This document shows positions 30,898 through 44,027 of a stretch of 64,000 nt of DNA, one piece after another (within the stretch, counting starts at the first letter, position 1; every line of letters starts with the position of its first letter). The position numbers and the translations under genes are program-made. The notes below the pieces were generated by a model. It ran no database searches, was not told the DNA's origin, and was given only the letters and a program-made list of their open reading frames with translations. The stretch is from positions 7,854,690-7,918,689 of the forward strand of contig OZ037771.1 of the NCBI GenBank assembly GCA_964035545.1, written 5' to 3'. This stretch comes from Bugula neritina (Eukaryota > Bryozoa > Gymnolaemata > Cheilostomatida > Bugulidae).

Positions 30898-33800
30898 TAT
30901 ATATATATATACATTATATATATGCAGATTAAACTTTAACAAAGCATCAACTTTCTAGATAGAGTAAAATAACATGGCATAATGGGCTCAAATGTATTTC
31001 AACAAATAAAGCATGTTACTGGAGCCTCCTTGCATTCTAGCTACCTTATGCACAGGGCATACAGGAGCATAGCATTATCTCCAAGCAAGTTGTGTTCAGT
31101 GTTGTACCATGATATTACTTGAATGCTAGTGGTAGCAGAAACAACGCATTGATATGTTGGAGGGTTACTAGCTTACTTCCATGTTCTAGTTCATCAACGG
31201 TGGTATTGACCTCATTAAACATCTCCATGACAGATAACTCTTGTTGCTTGTGCAATTCTTCAAGTTGGTTGAGCAGTGACTCTCTTCTTTTGTCCAACAG
31301 TGCCTTGTAACTCTGAAACATGAAGGCTAAAAGTGAAATTTGTGCATTGCTGAGAATAAAAGTGAAATATTCTTTCCAGTCTGCTATAACTCCGGTTTAT
31401 AATTTGAGAGTTTTAGTATTTAGCCATAGCAGAAATAAACTGAATGGTCTACCAGGCAAACGTGACAAGTAGTCCTGAGGCATTTACTAAAACACAATTG
31501 ACTGCCTGCTGAGTTAATTTTTCAGTTTTGGAATTTTCAGGCAATTTATGGCTTATTAAATGTGTTTATTTAACACCAGAGAGATGTTCCTGTACAATGA
31601 AGTTTTCTGCCAGGAAAGTAATAACTGACTTGAACCATAACTTGTTGGTTTACCCAGAAGATACTGAAATATAGACAACCAGGGACAGGCAAAGTACCAA
31701 CCAGCTCAGTGCTATGACAAGTAGCTTAGGCTGGTAGCAACCAACCTATCTGGCAATGGCTATGTAAATATACACCAATAATTTAGCACTTGAGAGTATT
31801 GTATCAACAAATAAATACTTGAGTATTGGCATAGACTACACTGAACTAGCTCATATTATTTATAAGTAAGCCCAGTGTGAGGAGGGAGTAATCCAGCAGG
31901 TAAGATGACCAAATTTGAATACTTTTTTCACCCGATTTCTTATAATAGGATAAAAAGATGAGTTAATAGTCACTATCCCCGTGAGAACTCCTGATGAAAA
32001 GGTTTCTTAAGCAGACTACGGGCGTTTCATATGTGCCAGTGTCCTAACCCCTAGACCACAGCTACTCCTTTTCTTATAAGATGCAATATCGAAAAATAAC
32101 AAAAATCAACTACAGCAACTACCAAAAAATCAATGACAGATAAATCAGAGATTAACTTTACTTCCACAGTATAAATTTGAATATTTAAAGCATGACTAAG
32201 CTACTTAAACCAGCCTTATATTTAGCATCAGGTCTCTTAATGATCATTTAAATCAGGCATGCTGCTCTTGAGTTTGATTTAGAGGCTGCTTACTGAGAGC
32301 AATGCACAATTTTAATAGTCAAAACTGAAAGCTAGGAGGCAGCATATGGGACAACTAAGAGCACATGTTTACTGATGCAACCTAGTGAAATATTCTTTTA
32401 CTTGACGCACCTGAAAACTAACTGGACTAATAGGGAAATAAATAAATTTATTATACAAGAATACAAGATCTTTTCTACAAGTTGCCAATTGCACAGAACC
32501 AGCCAAGTATTTACTATTAATAGAGAGTGACTAGTTTGAACAAACCTGGAATGTTTCATTAATCAGTGATTTAGCATCATCCCTTTCGCTCTCCAGTTCA
32601 CCCAGTGACTGCTGGAGATTGTTTGAAACGGCCTCACATCTTTTGATTTTATCAACAGATTTCTCCATCAAGGACTGCATGATCTCCAACTACAAAATTT
32701 AAGGAAGTGATGTCATGAGCGCTAAATAACTCATCTCTAAAGAGCATAGCAACATGTGTCAGCAATATTCAAACTAAAGACTCTCCTAATTTAGGCTATA
32801 GATAAAGTCGTCTTGTAGACACACCTCTCTTCCTTTGATATCATTGATTCTCTCAAATCTATGGGCAGGGGCTTGGTGGTCATTCATCATACACTCATTA
32901 CAGATTGGAATTTGGCAAGTGTTGCAGAAATATTTCAGAGCCTGTTCCTCCCCATGGACACTACACACTATCGGTCTGTGAATAGACATGCCCTGCTCGT
33001 TGATAATATCATCAAAGGAGACGACCTACAAAACCATTTCTATGTCATGTCTTATACCAGCAAAAACATCAGATAAACAATTCACATTGGATTACATGAC
33101 CTGCATCATGCACAAGCTAAAATATTCAACTTTGTTGTTAAAAAGATTTCTATGTGGTCATGTTTGCCTCAAAACTAGTTATAAAGTTACTGAATGTAGT
33201 TGCAAACTAAATTTTCGTATTGACTCCAGCTATCATGCACCACTAATACCTGTTTACATTACCATTACAGTCTCCATAAAAAGTCACTGATAAGGTCTAT
33301 TTGTAGCAACTAGCAACGGCTAAATGACATGTAGAACATAAACACATTCAAATCAACTATTAGGTTTTAACAAAATTTAATCCACACAGCAATTGTAAAA
33401 CTTAGCATGTATTACCTTATGGCTTTCAAAGCAGCGCATGAATTTATGAGCAGTAACACAATTAGGACAGAGAAAATTGGCACAGTCACTGCATCTAGAA
33501 TGAGCCTTTTCTTTAGCTTTACATGATGTGCAGGTGATGTTCATGTCTGCAATGCCTTTCATGTCAATGTCATTTGCAATGGTGTGCTCCAATGGAAGCT
33601 CTGAAATGCTCTCTACCTCTGTAGACTGCAAAAATAACATTAAAATAGAACTTGCTTACTAATAATTGTTCTGCTAAATCCAATCATTATCTTGCCAAGC
33701 AATAATCAAGTAGTCGACTAACATAGTTTCTAAAACCTACATGGATATGGTTGCTCAGAGTGAACAGTTTTCATTGATGATTATATTGGGATGAGTGCCT

Positions 33801-35550
33801 AATAGTTATCAGATGGGTCTACAAGCTACATAATGCACTAGATAAGATGGTATAGGAGCTTATCACTACAAGATATCTACATTGAGTATTGTAGCATTAT
33901 GCTATATAATTATGATAGATATTGCTTAGTAGACGCATCACAAGTGAGTTCTCTACAACAGCTCCATTGTATGATACGAGTGATTACATTGGACTACATT
34001 GCTAGTGTCCTTTGCATCAAACCTGATGACAAAGCATGGAAGCATGGTGGTACAAGTTTTAATACAATAGCAGGACACCTAAATATAATTTAAAGCTGTA
34101 TTGTGATTGTGATGGTAACATAGTCATAGCGAAAGAGATGCTGAAGGACAGCAATTTTACATTAGCTAGTTGCATAGGAGTCAATTTTGTTTCTTTTTTC
34201 AAGTTTATACTCGTGTGGCTTGACCTGTGCATTATATTCTCATTACTAAGTTGTTTTTGGTCTTATGCAGATGCTTCTTATATGAAGGCAAATGAGGTTG
34301 GAAAATTGGTTCTGTACATTTAGATTAACAGTCTATCAGTTATTGAGCTATAGCAGTTGATATATTAAATTAACATAAGGAGAGCTATAGACTTTTGTGT
34401 TTGGTAAGCAGCGTGATGCAAGTTTTCATAGGCAGCTAGTTTTTCTATCTCCTAGTATAGGAGTTACAGAGTCAAGATTGACCTGGAGTTTTCCATGAAC
34501 TGATTGGGCAAATATGGGTTCAAGTTGAGCAGCTTGACTGGGTATAATTGTTGCCTTGTTTTTTATGACTAAAACTGGCCGTCTGAGATAAATACATGAA
34601 ACACCATTAGTAGTTTACAATTTTAAGTAATAACTAGCTCTCTTAACTAGTACCCTCTGTGAAAGTTATGTATTCTATTGATTACAATGCAATCATACTG
34701 ATGATCATAGATGTAGTGATGACTAGCAAATACTCAGATCTGTATCACAGTGATGACTAACACTATAGACTCATACCCATTTCCCATGGCAAGTGATTTC
34801 TGGCAAGAAAGGGTGGCAAAACCTACCACTAGCCTACTGCTAGTGGTAGAAAAACCAATATTGTGATGTAAACTATAGCAATAAGGTGTGTACCATAAAA
34901 CCAAGGAATGCATGTATACAGCTGTTTGATCATGGCACATTTAGAGGTTGTTAGGCTTATCAGAAAATCAATAGTTAGCAATACTGAACCAGTCCAGTAA
35001 GTAAATATCCCATTAGGTGATGTATTGTAGGATAAAGAACATAGAATAGTGGTCTAGACTCCAGCATGGCAGACCTAATTGATTACTGTAAAGCTATTAA
35101 CCCAAATCAAAATGTTTATTTTCGTTATGCTATTCTACAAAATAATATTGGAAACATCTTTGGCTTTTTTACAATTATTCCCCCAATACAGTACCCAAAG
35201 ATTTCACTAGTAACAGCCAATAGCCAGATTCATATATTTGGGCGAACTCTTACCTTTCCACAAGTTGGACATCTGATGCAGTCTTCTACCAACAGAGGTC
35301 TCAGGCAGTTTTCACAGATTACATGCAGGCATGACAATACTCTCGGCTGCACATACTCAGAGTTGCAACATGGGCAAGCGTACAAATCCGCATCAGTTAG
35401 ACTAAGAGTTTCAAGTTCACCACTCAGGTCAAGGTCACCCTCATGAGCACAAGAGTCTCCATTAACTAGCGTAGCTTCACTTTTCAAGCCATCTTCTTGA
35501 TTGCTATCATTTGAATCCACATTACCGCTATCATTTAGTGATGAAGACAT
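26259..35550 (-). CDS. brat-like: TRIM-NHL protein, Brat-like, 943 residues
   Basis: Fifteen phase-consistent exons: 35550-35254, 33625-33416, 33025-32825, 32689-32546, 31312-31177, 30476-30187, 30095-29864, 29227-29052, 28463-28352, 28101-27879, 27676-27516, 27370-27182, 26972-26821, 26675-26498 and 26389-26259. Order: acidic N-terminus; C3HC4 RING (about 59-97, C-x2-C, C-x-H-x2-C-x2-C, CPTC); B-box 1 (about 120-165); B-box 2 (about 185-230); coiled coil (237-330); helical segment and polar Ser/Gln/Gly-rich linker (to about 673); six-blade NHL propeller (674-943) with [14 protein letters not shown] and [20 protein letters not shown]. The NHL repeats are nearest Drosophila Brat, an RNA-binding translational repressor acting in neuroblast fate and growth. 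An intact RING suggests ubiquitin-ligase potential, and no filamin domain was seen. The ATG is just after an acceptor near 35566, implying an upstream non-coding exon. Confidence 0.92.
30856..30925. repeat. TA microsatellite
   Basis: (TA)n is interrupted by two TACATTA phrases. It lies in an intron of the TRIM-NHL gene. Confidence 0.9.
31960..32070 (-). mobile_element. tRNA-like SINE fragment
   Basis: On the minus strand, GGTCTAGGGGTTAGGACACT resembles the A-box half of a tRNA (close to tRNA-Glu). It is followed after about 70 bases by TTCTCACGGGGATAGTGACT, which recurs with changes near 19520. No good B box is seen, so this copy is degraded or of another type. Confidence 0.5.
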
Positions 35551-36934
35551 GGCTACGACAAACCTATAAAAGCCAAAGGTCAAGTCACACAATAACTACA
35601 GCCACTTACTTGGTAAAATATTTAAAAAACAATTCATAAAGCTTTGAAAAACCAGCTTTCAGTTGTTTTAGGCCTAAAGCAAAATAAAGAAATAGGTAGC
35701 TGGAAAGCAAGACTAGCAAAGCTAAATGTGAGTATTCCCAACTATTGCTGCCCATTCACAATATCAACTAGGGGCATTGATACAATCATTACCATATTAA
35801 GACTGCATATTTGATCTTAGCTATCACCTTTTTACTTTTAGATGTAGTCAGCCATAGTGAAAATGATGTTTGATAAGATACTTTTAGCTACCAGTATAAA
35901 ACATAATGCTTGACAGAGATTTTGTCTTGTAAATTGAAACTATACAGAAGGTAAAGGGAACTGGTGAGGTCATGGTAGAATATAAAAAAAGCTGGTCCCA
36001 TTTGCTGTGTTCAGCAAAAACCACCTGGCATGTTTCAACTTAAAACAAAAGAAGTAACAACGCCATTGCAATAGTATCAGTATAGTTAGCTAAATGTCAT
36101 GGCAAAAAAATTAACATGGACGGAAGACTATACTCACAAACACACTAAGAGATATCCTACAACTTTTGAAAGACCCCTCCCTCCCCCTTTACCCATAGAT
36201 TTATAACATCATAAAAATTTAGAATATTAATCTATTTTCATTAAACTTAGCTATGCTAGTTTGTCATAGACAACCAATCCACCGGCTGTAAAAAATCATG
36301 GTAATGGCTGAAAAACGACATGCAATGGCACAGGACATGCTTGTCACTAACAAATAATTTGAAAAATAGTAATTGGAAAATTTTTTCAAGAGAGTAAGAT
36401 GTAAATAATGCTGTTAATGATAACATAAAAATATAAAAATAATATAAAACACAATTTCAAATGAGATAGTACATAAGATAAATTTTAGATAAATAAATTA
36501 ATAAAGTGTGACTAAACAATAATTCTAGTAATCCAACTCCCAGTGAAAACAATAAAATTAAAATACAAAATAATGATACAATTGATGATATGCAAATCAG
36601 TAAAAGAATCAATGATTAGAATGGATGATTATTATAACAACATTTATAAGTGAAGTGAACTAGAACTTTTCAACATTAAACTTTATAGATCTCTAGGTAA
36701 AAGCAACTTATTTTTAGCTATCAATCTCTGAATACGAGTAGATAATTAGCACCACTAGAGATCAGAATAACTGAATAAAATAGGTTTTACACTAATAGAG
36801 AAATAAACCAGTACCAAAAATATTCATTGAGCTATCTACCAATCATAATTTAATAACAATAGCCAATCTTAAAATACCTTCATTTTAACTTGTGATAATA
36901 CTAAAATTAAACATAGGCAGTTTTTTTTACAAAA

Positions 36935-37040
36935 TGCTTTGGAAAAAACTTTTTCACAAAATGCTTTGGGAAAAACTTTTTCACAGAATGCTTTGGAAAA
37001 AACTTTTTCACAAAATGCTTTGGAAAAAACTTTTTCACGG
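36935..37040. repeat. 27-base tandem repeat, four copies
   Basis: The unit is ACAAAATGCTTTGGAAAAAA followed by CTTTTTC. It repeats four times with one or two substitutions. Each unit contains the self-complementary GAAAAAACTTTTTC, so a single strand can fold at every unit boundary. Confidence 0.9.
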
Positions 37041-38992
37041 TAATTTGATTTTTCCAAATCTATTTTGGAGCATCAAATTCAAAGTTTTCAGTACCATTAA
37101 ACTTAAGATGTACCAGCATAAGTTTCTGATAAGAATGGCTCTTCTTAATAGGCATTTAAACATTTATACTTGTATCATTAGCATCCGATTTATTACATGC
37201 TAAAAATGAAAATAAGCTGTACATCTTTTGCATCAACAATACCACTAGAGCCACAAACTTTTAGTCAAATAATAATTTATAATGTATTTAGCTATTTTTG
37301 AGTAGACTTTTTGGACAAATATAAATAATCAGTTCTAATATACTTTGACTTCCATAGTCATTAGTAACAGTTGGTACAAGAAGAGCATTGATAATTATAT
37401 ACTCTTACTAAAATTATGTTGATTATTTATATTATCATTATCATTGGCATGTATTTATACACATTAATAGCATAACTATAACTTAAACATTCAGCATAAC
37501 ATTAGTAAAATGATAACCATATTCATTATAACTAATCAAGCTCGGAATGAAAATCAGAATGATTATCATGATGAAAAATAATGATTATCATTACAATCGT
37601 GATTGAGAGTATTAGTATCGCTATAACAATCACTATTAATATCATTAGTATGACTATTATAGTGATAGTAGATTGATGATGTAAATGATATAAGCCCCCT
37701 CTCCCATTAACAGCAACTGTAAGTGCTAATAGCAATGTTGGATAATTCAGAGTGATAAATGATACTCACAGTCACACTAATAGTTTAACTATAAATATTA
37801 CTTGCACTCAGTAATAGCAACCACCACTATGACTACCTGCAACTATCAATATCAATGAAAATTTTCAATGTTATATTTACTGATTTAGTCTCAATCCTGC
37901 AATTACATTTACTGTCAATATGAGATAGCTGAGACTGGTGAGTCCAAATCTTACCAGTATGATTGAGTATCAAAAGTGCTGTAACTTACACCTATGACTA
38001 TGAGCACTCTGAGTAACACTATTAATATTAATAACTCCTAACTGTTACAAGTACCCAAAACCTTAACTCACTTAGACTGTAGCAGGAAAATTGAATGGCA
38101 ACAATAACTGTACTAATATTAATACAGTAAAACTAATAGAAGAAATATTACAATAACTTAAACTCATAAGAGGGACATCGCTGAATTTAATGATTACAAT
38201 ATGAATATAATAATAATATTCATTAAATAATGTTTCATAACCTTAGAGACGCCAATGCTTAGTCCCTTTTAGTACTAACAATTTAAACCTAGAGTCGAAC
38301 TCTGATATATACCACTCAGACTCACTCATACGTCAGCGTCTCGATGACGATCCATCACGATCACCATCTTAATGACTATCATTATGAACACTCATCAAAA
38401 TACAGATTTAACCAAATTAACCTAAAATTTTACAGTTTTTAATAGTAATACTAATACTTTAAGATTGCAATTCGTACAATTACAATATTCAGAAGGAGCA
38501 TGACTGTCGCGGCAAATAATTGCAAGGTCAAACTGAAACTGAAACACTGACCGGGAGATCCGTGAAACTGAAAAATTAACAGTGTAACACTAACAGGTTT
38601 AAGATTTCTGTTACAATTGCTAATATTATTAGTCAAGTACTATTAGTCCTTAGAATTTTAAGATACCACATATCACGTAATCAATATGAAGTTGAATATC
38701 GCAATGATATTGTCTATTGAATATTGATAATCGCCATCATGATGATGATCATGATATTCATATTGATACGATCCACTTTATGTTTATGTTACTGTTCGCT
38801 GAGTCAATTCAACGAAACTTTTAATGTCTACCTCAGTTTATGCTGACTAGTTTTTAAATTAAAATTTTATCTATTCAGTTGATAGGTGGTTTAGGCGCCA
38901 AGCCACTGTAAATGCTTTTACTGCTACTAGCAGTCCCAGTCCAACGTCTGCAGTTGCGTTTGATCAGGAGAACAACCTGACGCGCACTCACT

Positions 38993-39160
38993 TGATACAG
39001 AAGACTAGCCTGAGAGGTAAAGCTACTGCGTTGTGTGACGATTCGCCCCGATATTGAAAAATAGCCAGTATAATTCTAGTTTGCGAAATTATTGCGCATA
39101 AAAGTATTTCGACTGCACGTGTCGTGGATTGGTTATTTAGACGCACTCACGTGACATGCT
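38993..39160 (-). promoter_or_regulatory. Probable promoter and first non-coding exon of the TRIM-NHL gene
   Basis: This stretch is richer in CG and GC than its surroundings. GATTGG (inverted CCAAT box, NF-Y type) lies at 39127-39132 and the palindrome TCACGTGA (USF/MITF/TFEB-type E-box) at 39147-39154. A strong minus-strand donor GTGAGTGCGC follows position 38992, so a non-coding exon could end there and splice to the acceptor near 35566. This is inference from motifs. Confidence 0.4.
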
Positions 39161-39309
39161 AGTGTTTTACACAAAATGGACAACTCCATAAAAGCTTGCT
39201 GTGTAATTACACTATTTTTTTAAAACTGGTTGGGCCAGATTTTGTATGTATTATTTGCAGAAAACTCAAAAAATTTCACATAATGCTACTTATAGATTTA
39301 TAAGCCTAT

Positions 39310-39715
39310 GTAGTTCTTCATGTCGCCCGATTGTTTTAGGTCATAAGATTTATCAGCTGATTTTGCTTTTGGCCAATTTTTCGCCCGATTTTCACAATTG
39401 AGCATGATCAATTTCTCGCCAATATTCGGTTGAACCAGCCAAGCAAAAGGCGGCAAAAATCATGACAGCAATCACGATTAACACCATTGTTGAAATTATT
39501 TCAGGTCAGGGAGCGTTTGTACCCAATCGTTGTCTTAATTAATATTGTAAAAGAAAGTTATATAGACTGAGAGCCATCTGCCAATAAAACGCAAGCAGAA
39601 AAAAATCAGGACATATAAAAATTGTCAAGATTTTTTAGCCGATTGCAAGATCGGCCATAGAGAAATCGGCTAGTAAGAAATTGGCCGAAATAATCGGTCT
39701 GTGTGTACATGCAGC
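39310..39715. mobile_element. Possible MITE with CCGATT-rich inverted ends
   Basis: The left part has CATGTCGCCCGATTGTTTTA and TTTTCGCCCGATTTT. The right part has the inverted counterparts GCCGATTGCAAGATCGGCC, GAAATCGGC and AATAATCGGTCTG...CATG. The arms pair only imperfectly and no target duplication is evident. Confidence 0.45.
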
Positions 39716-40164
39716 ATTCTTTTTGATAAGAACAATAAGTTGACACAAGTAATTTTTTCAAATAATTATCTACACATTACAAATTGTCTGGTAGAAATTT
39801 ATATATATATATGACTGTTTAAAATTATCATCTTCAACAATGAGCCTTTTACTGGCCCTAAGAGCATTTATACTGACCCTTATAAATGCATTTACTGTCT
39901 TGCACCCATTCATGCTTTTGAGGGTCAGGTGCTTCCATATATTATGGTAATACACCCTGCATAAATTTTGATATAATGCATGTTGCAATATATAAACATG
40001 CTGTACCCAAAAATTGAAAACTAAACTGTTGAATTGTTACCTTAAGCAAGTCAACAATTAGTCTGTTTGCGAGATAACGGTGTAATAATTAACTGTGCAT
40101 GAATGCTATGTTATAAATGTCATCTTGGTTGTTTATTCTAAGTATATGAATTATATATATTGTG

Positions 40165-40389
40165 CATTGGTGGGGAACTGGGGACCCCAGGACCACCTGT
40201 GCCGTTTTCAGATTTTCAGTGCTCAAGATAAGTAAAAACTGTTATATGTATTCAGGTTAGCACAGTGTAGGTTTAATGACAGAGTACTTTAATATAATAA
40301 AGTTTAATATAATATTTACAATCATGTGGCTTTTCATTTTAGCTGACTTCTTAACTTGGCCCTCATGCAAAAGAAGTTGCCCACCCCTG
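40165..40389. mobile_element. hAT-like non-autonomous element, diverged copy
   Basis: The right end GAAGTTGCCCACCCCTG matches the inverted-repeat end of the element at 43429-43664. The left end CATTGGTGGGGAACTGGGG is a decayed version of the same repeat. The interior shares a GTTTAATATAATATTTACAATCATGTGGC block in related form with that copy. It is non-coding. Confidence 0.7.
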
Positions 40390-43300
40390 ATATATAATAT
40401 TTTTTGTAATGTCTGATGCTTAAATATGTTTAATTTTTTAATCATATGCTAATTATATAGTTATTATTTCTGTTATGCTGAAATAATACAATTGAAAATT
40501 AAATTAGTAATTTGGCCATTACATAATAATATAGAGATTGTGTTGCAGATATGGCCTATAATATGGTTTATATGTATATAATTGATATATGTAATGCAAT
40601 ATAAGCAGCTGGTGTGTGTGGAGATAGATCTAAACGTGTGCACACATGTGGGCATGCATTTCTGTGTCATGACTATGTGTTTCTGTGTCATGGGTGTGCA
40701 GGTGGGGCCGTGGGAGATGGCAGGAGTAAAATATATTGCACTTAGGAAGTAATGCATTAATTTAGAATTTTGATAATACTAAAGAAATGCTTACCCACAA
40801 TTATTCAAGACTATATTAGCAGCAGAATTTAAAAACAATTTTCTCTCCCTGTAACAGCCAACCAATATAGCCTATAGAGTATAGGCTATCGGACACCCAT
40901 ATCCTACAGATTGAGACGATAACTGGAGCTAACCTTGTATGGTATGATACTGAAACACTAGCCCTTCCTCGCAAGGCTACAACAGATATTAAAGTTATAA
41001 ACTGGACAAATTGATTTACTGAATTGGAATAATAATTTGCATATTACATTACATTTCAGTGAGTTTATCTATAAACACAAGTCTGTTTTAGTCCTGTTTT
41101 AATACTGTTCTTAGAAACTGAACATCGTACATTGCACATTTCTGTACTCTGGAGTTATTCCCTCTACAATTTTATGCTTTTGGCTTACACATTATATCCT
41201 TTTCTAGTGAATTTACCACACCAAAGCAAAATAATATGATGGACTGAATTTGATGGTACTTTTTTATTATTATATTATTTTTATTGATATTAATATTGCG
41301 TACTCAGCCTGCTTGGTGACATCAATAATCTTACACGGAAGATCTAGTTTACATTATCATTTATGATTATGTAAAATTTTATTATAATTTAGGGGTTGTA
41401 CTTCAACTTCAATATCATACTCAAAGTCAATACTTATAGTTATACTTAATCTTATACTTATACTTATACTTATAGTTGTAGTTAATAGTTATAGTTATAC
41501 TAAGTATAAGTTATAGTACTTTAATTTAAATTAGGCATAGCTTCCTTATTAGAACAGCCCGTGAACTACGCACGGGAGAAACACTAGCAGTAGCAGACTA
41601 ATAAAAAAAGACCTGAACATCCGATAGTTCCACCTTTCCCCTATTTGGGGTCCTGGAACTAAATCAAGACAAGACAAGACAATACTAGTATTATTAATAA
41701 TCTATTAATCATTAGCAGCATGACTCGTTCTGATACTGATAGTGCTAGTTGTATTTTTACAATCCGATAAGTATAACAATGTCATACTGAGATTAATAAG
41801 TATAACTATACTAACTCTAAGAGTAAGAGTATCAGTATGACCTGTAAGTGTATGAGTATCACTGTCATTATCAGTATCACAATCACTATCAGTGAGTATC
41901 ACTTATCAGTTTTCAGTATCACTATCAGTATGAGTATAATTAGTAATAGTAATACTAATAATCATAATCATAAATGATAATCATAATGTTGATATGATAA
42001 AATTAAATTATAATAAATATAATATAAATATTAATTATATTTATTAAGTATTCTTGAATATTTGGTTTAGTTTTGTAGCTAGTTCATACTCTCTTTAAAT
42101 TTAAATAATTATTAAATTTAATCCACCCAAGAGGAAGTCCATAATCACAATGAATCAATGACAATTAGGATCAGAATTATGATAATATTATATTTATCAC
42201 CATGATCGTGATAGTGATAGTGGTAGTAATCATTATTGTTAATGTCAGTAATGTGTAACTGATCTCAGTCAACTCTCAATCTCAATATCATTTAACTTGT
42301 GCAATCATGATTATTACTATTAGTGTATCACTATAAATATAAGTTTTACTATAACTATTAGTATTACTGTTAATATTACTATTAGTACTAATATTAAATG
42401 ATGATTGCAATTAAGGCGGTTCAGAATTATTCTTTACACTTATAAATATAAGTATAACTAAAGCCATAAAATATTAATAATAATTAATACTTATGTTTTA
42501 TTAGTTATGCATTTGTTAGACTTGGGGTCAGTAATAATCACAATGATAGCCAGTGTCACAATGTTACTAAAACCCCAAAGAAACTTGTGGTGTCAGTATG
42601 AGTATCACTACAAAAAGCTATTATACAAACTTGTATTACAACTATAAGTCAACAAGTATCATGACAGAGTTAGAACTGTTTATTAATTCTAACTCTAAGA
42701 GTAAGTTGAAGTTTTCAACTAAGTGGTTACTATTGCTAGTTTTCTAGCCACTAATGACACACAAGTAGCAATTCTTCTTAAAGTCACAATGAGTTTCTAA
42801 TCTAAAATCTGACAATCAGAATGAAAGAAAAATAAATTATTCTAGGACTAATAAAATAAAACAATGATAATCATTAGCATATTCAGACTCATAGCATTGT
42901 CAATAAGAATACATCGTGAATATGAATAAGTAATTATCATTTTTATTTTTGTTAAACCAGCACTATCATTATTGTTATTTTAAAAGGTAATATTTCTATT
43001 GATACTGTTTTCACCTTTTAGTACTTACTTATAATATTTAATTTGAAAGTCATTAAGCAAATATGAATACTTTTTAAAAATATTTATTCTTAGAAACGCT
43101 AGTATTAGTTTGAGTATATATGACAAATCTACATGCTGTGACTGCAAGTATAGACTATATTAGATTATATGACACTAAATTAGCAATGCTATAGATAAAG
43201 CTGTACATTTAAATGTTTGAATCTATGCAGTGTTTATTGGCAAAAGTTTATCGACAGGTACTCCAGAACAACCATGCATCACCGTAGGTTATTCATGTCT

Positions 43301-43428
43301 TCGAAGTAGTCTGTATGCAAAATAAAGTGTCCGCAGCACATTTTACGGCTATTCTGGTTGCATTGCATCACTTCGTGCATTCACTGATGTTTATAAAAGG
43401 CAAATGCGACCACCCACATACTCTAGAG
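40390..43428. other. Intergenic AT-rich simple-sequence region
   Basis: No coding exon is supported. From about 41400 to 42500 the DNA is dominated by permuted ACTTATACTTATAG, AGTATCACTATCAGT and TAATACTAATA words. A CAAGA repeat occurs at about 41664-41682, after a small CCCGTG...CACGGG hairpin at about 41559-41577. Their origin is unknown; a decayed retroelement end is possible. Confidence 0.5.
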
Positions 43429-43664
43429 CAGGGTTGGGCAACTTCTTTTGCTCAATAGCCAAGTTCAGAAGTCAGCCAAAACAAAGGGCCACATGATTGT
43501 ACACATATTAAGTCTTATTATAATAAAGTAATTTGTCACCAAACCTATGCTGTTCTAATCAGAATAACAATGACAGTTTTTACTCATCCTAAGCATTAAA
43601 AGGGCCACTGAAAAATGGGCAAAGGGCCACAAGTGGCCCTGGGGCCCCCAGTTGCCCACCCCTG
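43429..43664. mobile_element. hAT-like MITE
   Basis: This 236-bp element has terminal inverted repeats CAGGGTTGGGCAAC and GTTGCCCACCCCTG. It is flanked by the near-perfect 8-bp duplication CTCTAGAG (43421-43428) and CTTTAGAG (43665-43672). An 8-bp duplication with CAGGGGTGGGCAA-type ends is a classic hAT signature. It has no coding capacity. Confidence 0.88.
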
Positions 43665-44027
43665 CTTTAGAGTCTAAATGAATTTTATTTGCAAAATATT
43701 TCACTAATAACTAGCTCCATACGTATTTGCATAAAAATGTATAACACTAGTTAGTAGTAATATTTTTTTAAAAATAAAATCTGTCCAATTTATGACTATC
43801 ATTTTTTCCTTATCTGATATTGAGTGCTTTACTAATGATACTACTCTGTATTAGCTACACACACTCGCGTGCACAAGCTTCTTCAGTAGTAAACTAAATT
43901 TGCTGTAATATTTATATGCTCTTATAAACCTTTACGCATTAGGTCGATAGTTAAGTTATTTTCAATGTATAAATGTACCAAGTATTTGTGTTTTTTTAGT
44001 TACAGGTGTTCTTCCGATGATATTCCC

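Larger units (their letters stand above)
35551..40164. other. Intergenic region upstream of the TRIM-NHL gene
   Basis: No protein-coding exon is supported. The interval probably contains the first non-coding exon(s) and a very long first intron of the TRIM-NHL gene, with its promoter near 39 kb. It also holds a 27-base tandem repeat (36935-37040), degenerate ATTATCATTA/GATTATCATGA simple sequence (37380-38650) and a possible MITE at 39310-39715. Confidence 0.5.

Noticed and set aside
36869-37203. Repetitive ORFs on both strands (KAFCEKVFS-type and KLFHKMLW-type)
   Set aside because: They derive from the four-copy 27-base tandem repeat. No splice or homology support.
41559-41577. CCCGTG...CACGGG followed by GAGAAAC, considered as a hammerhead ribozyme remnant
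   Set aside because: There is no CTGANGA core nearby and no third stem, so only a small hairpin is supported.
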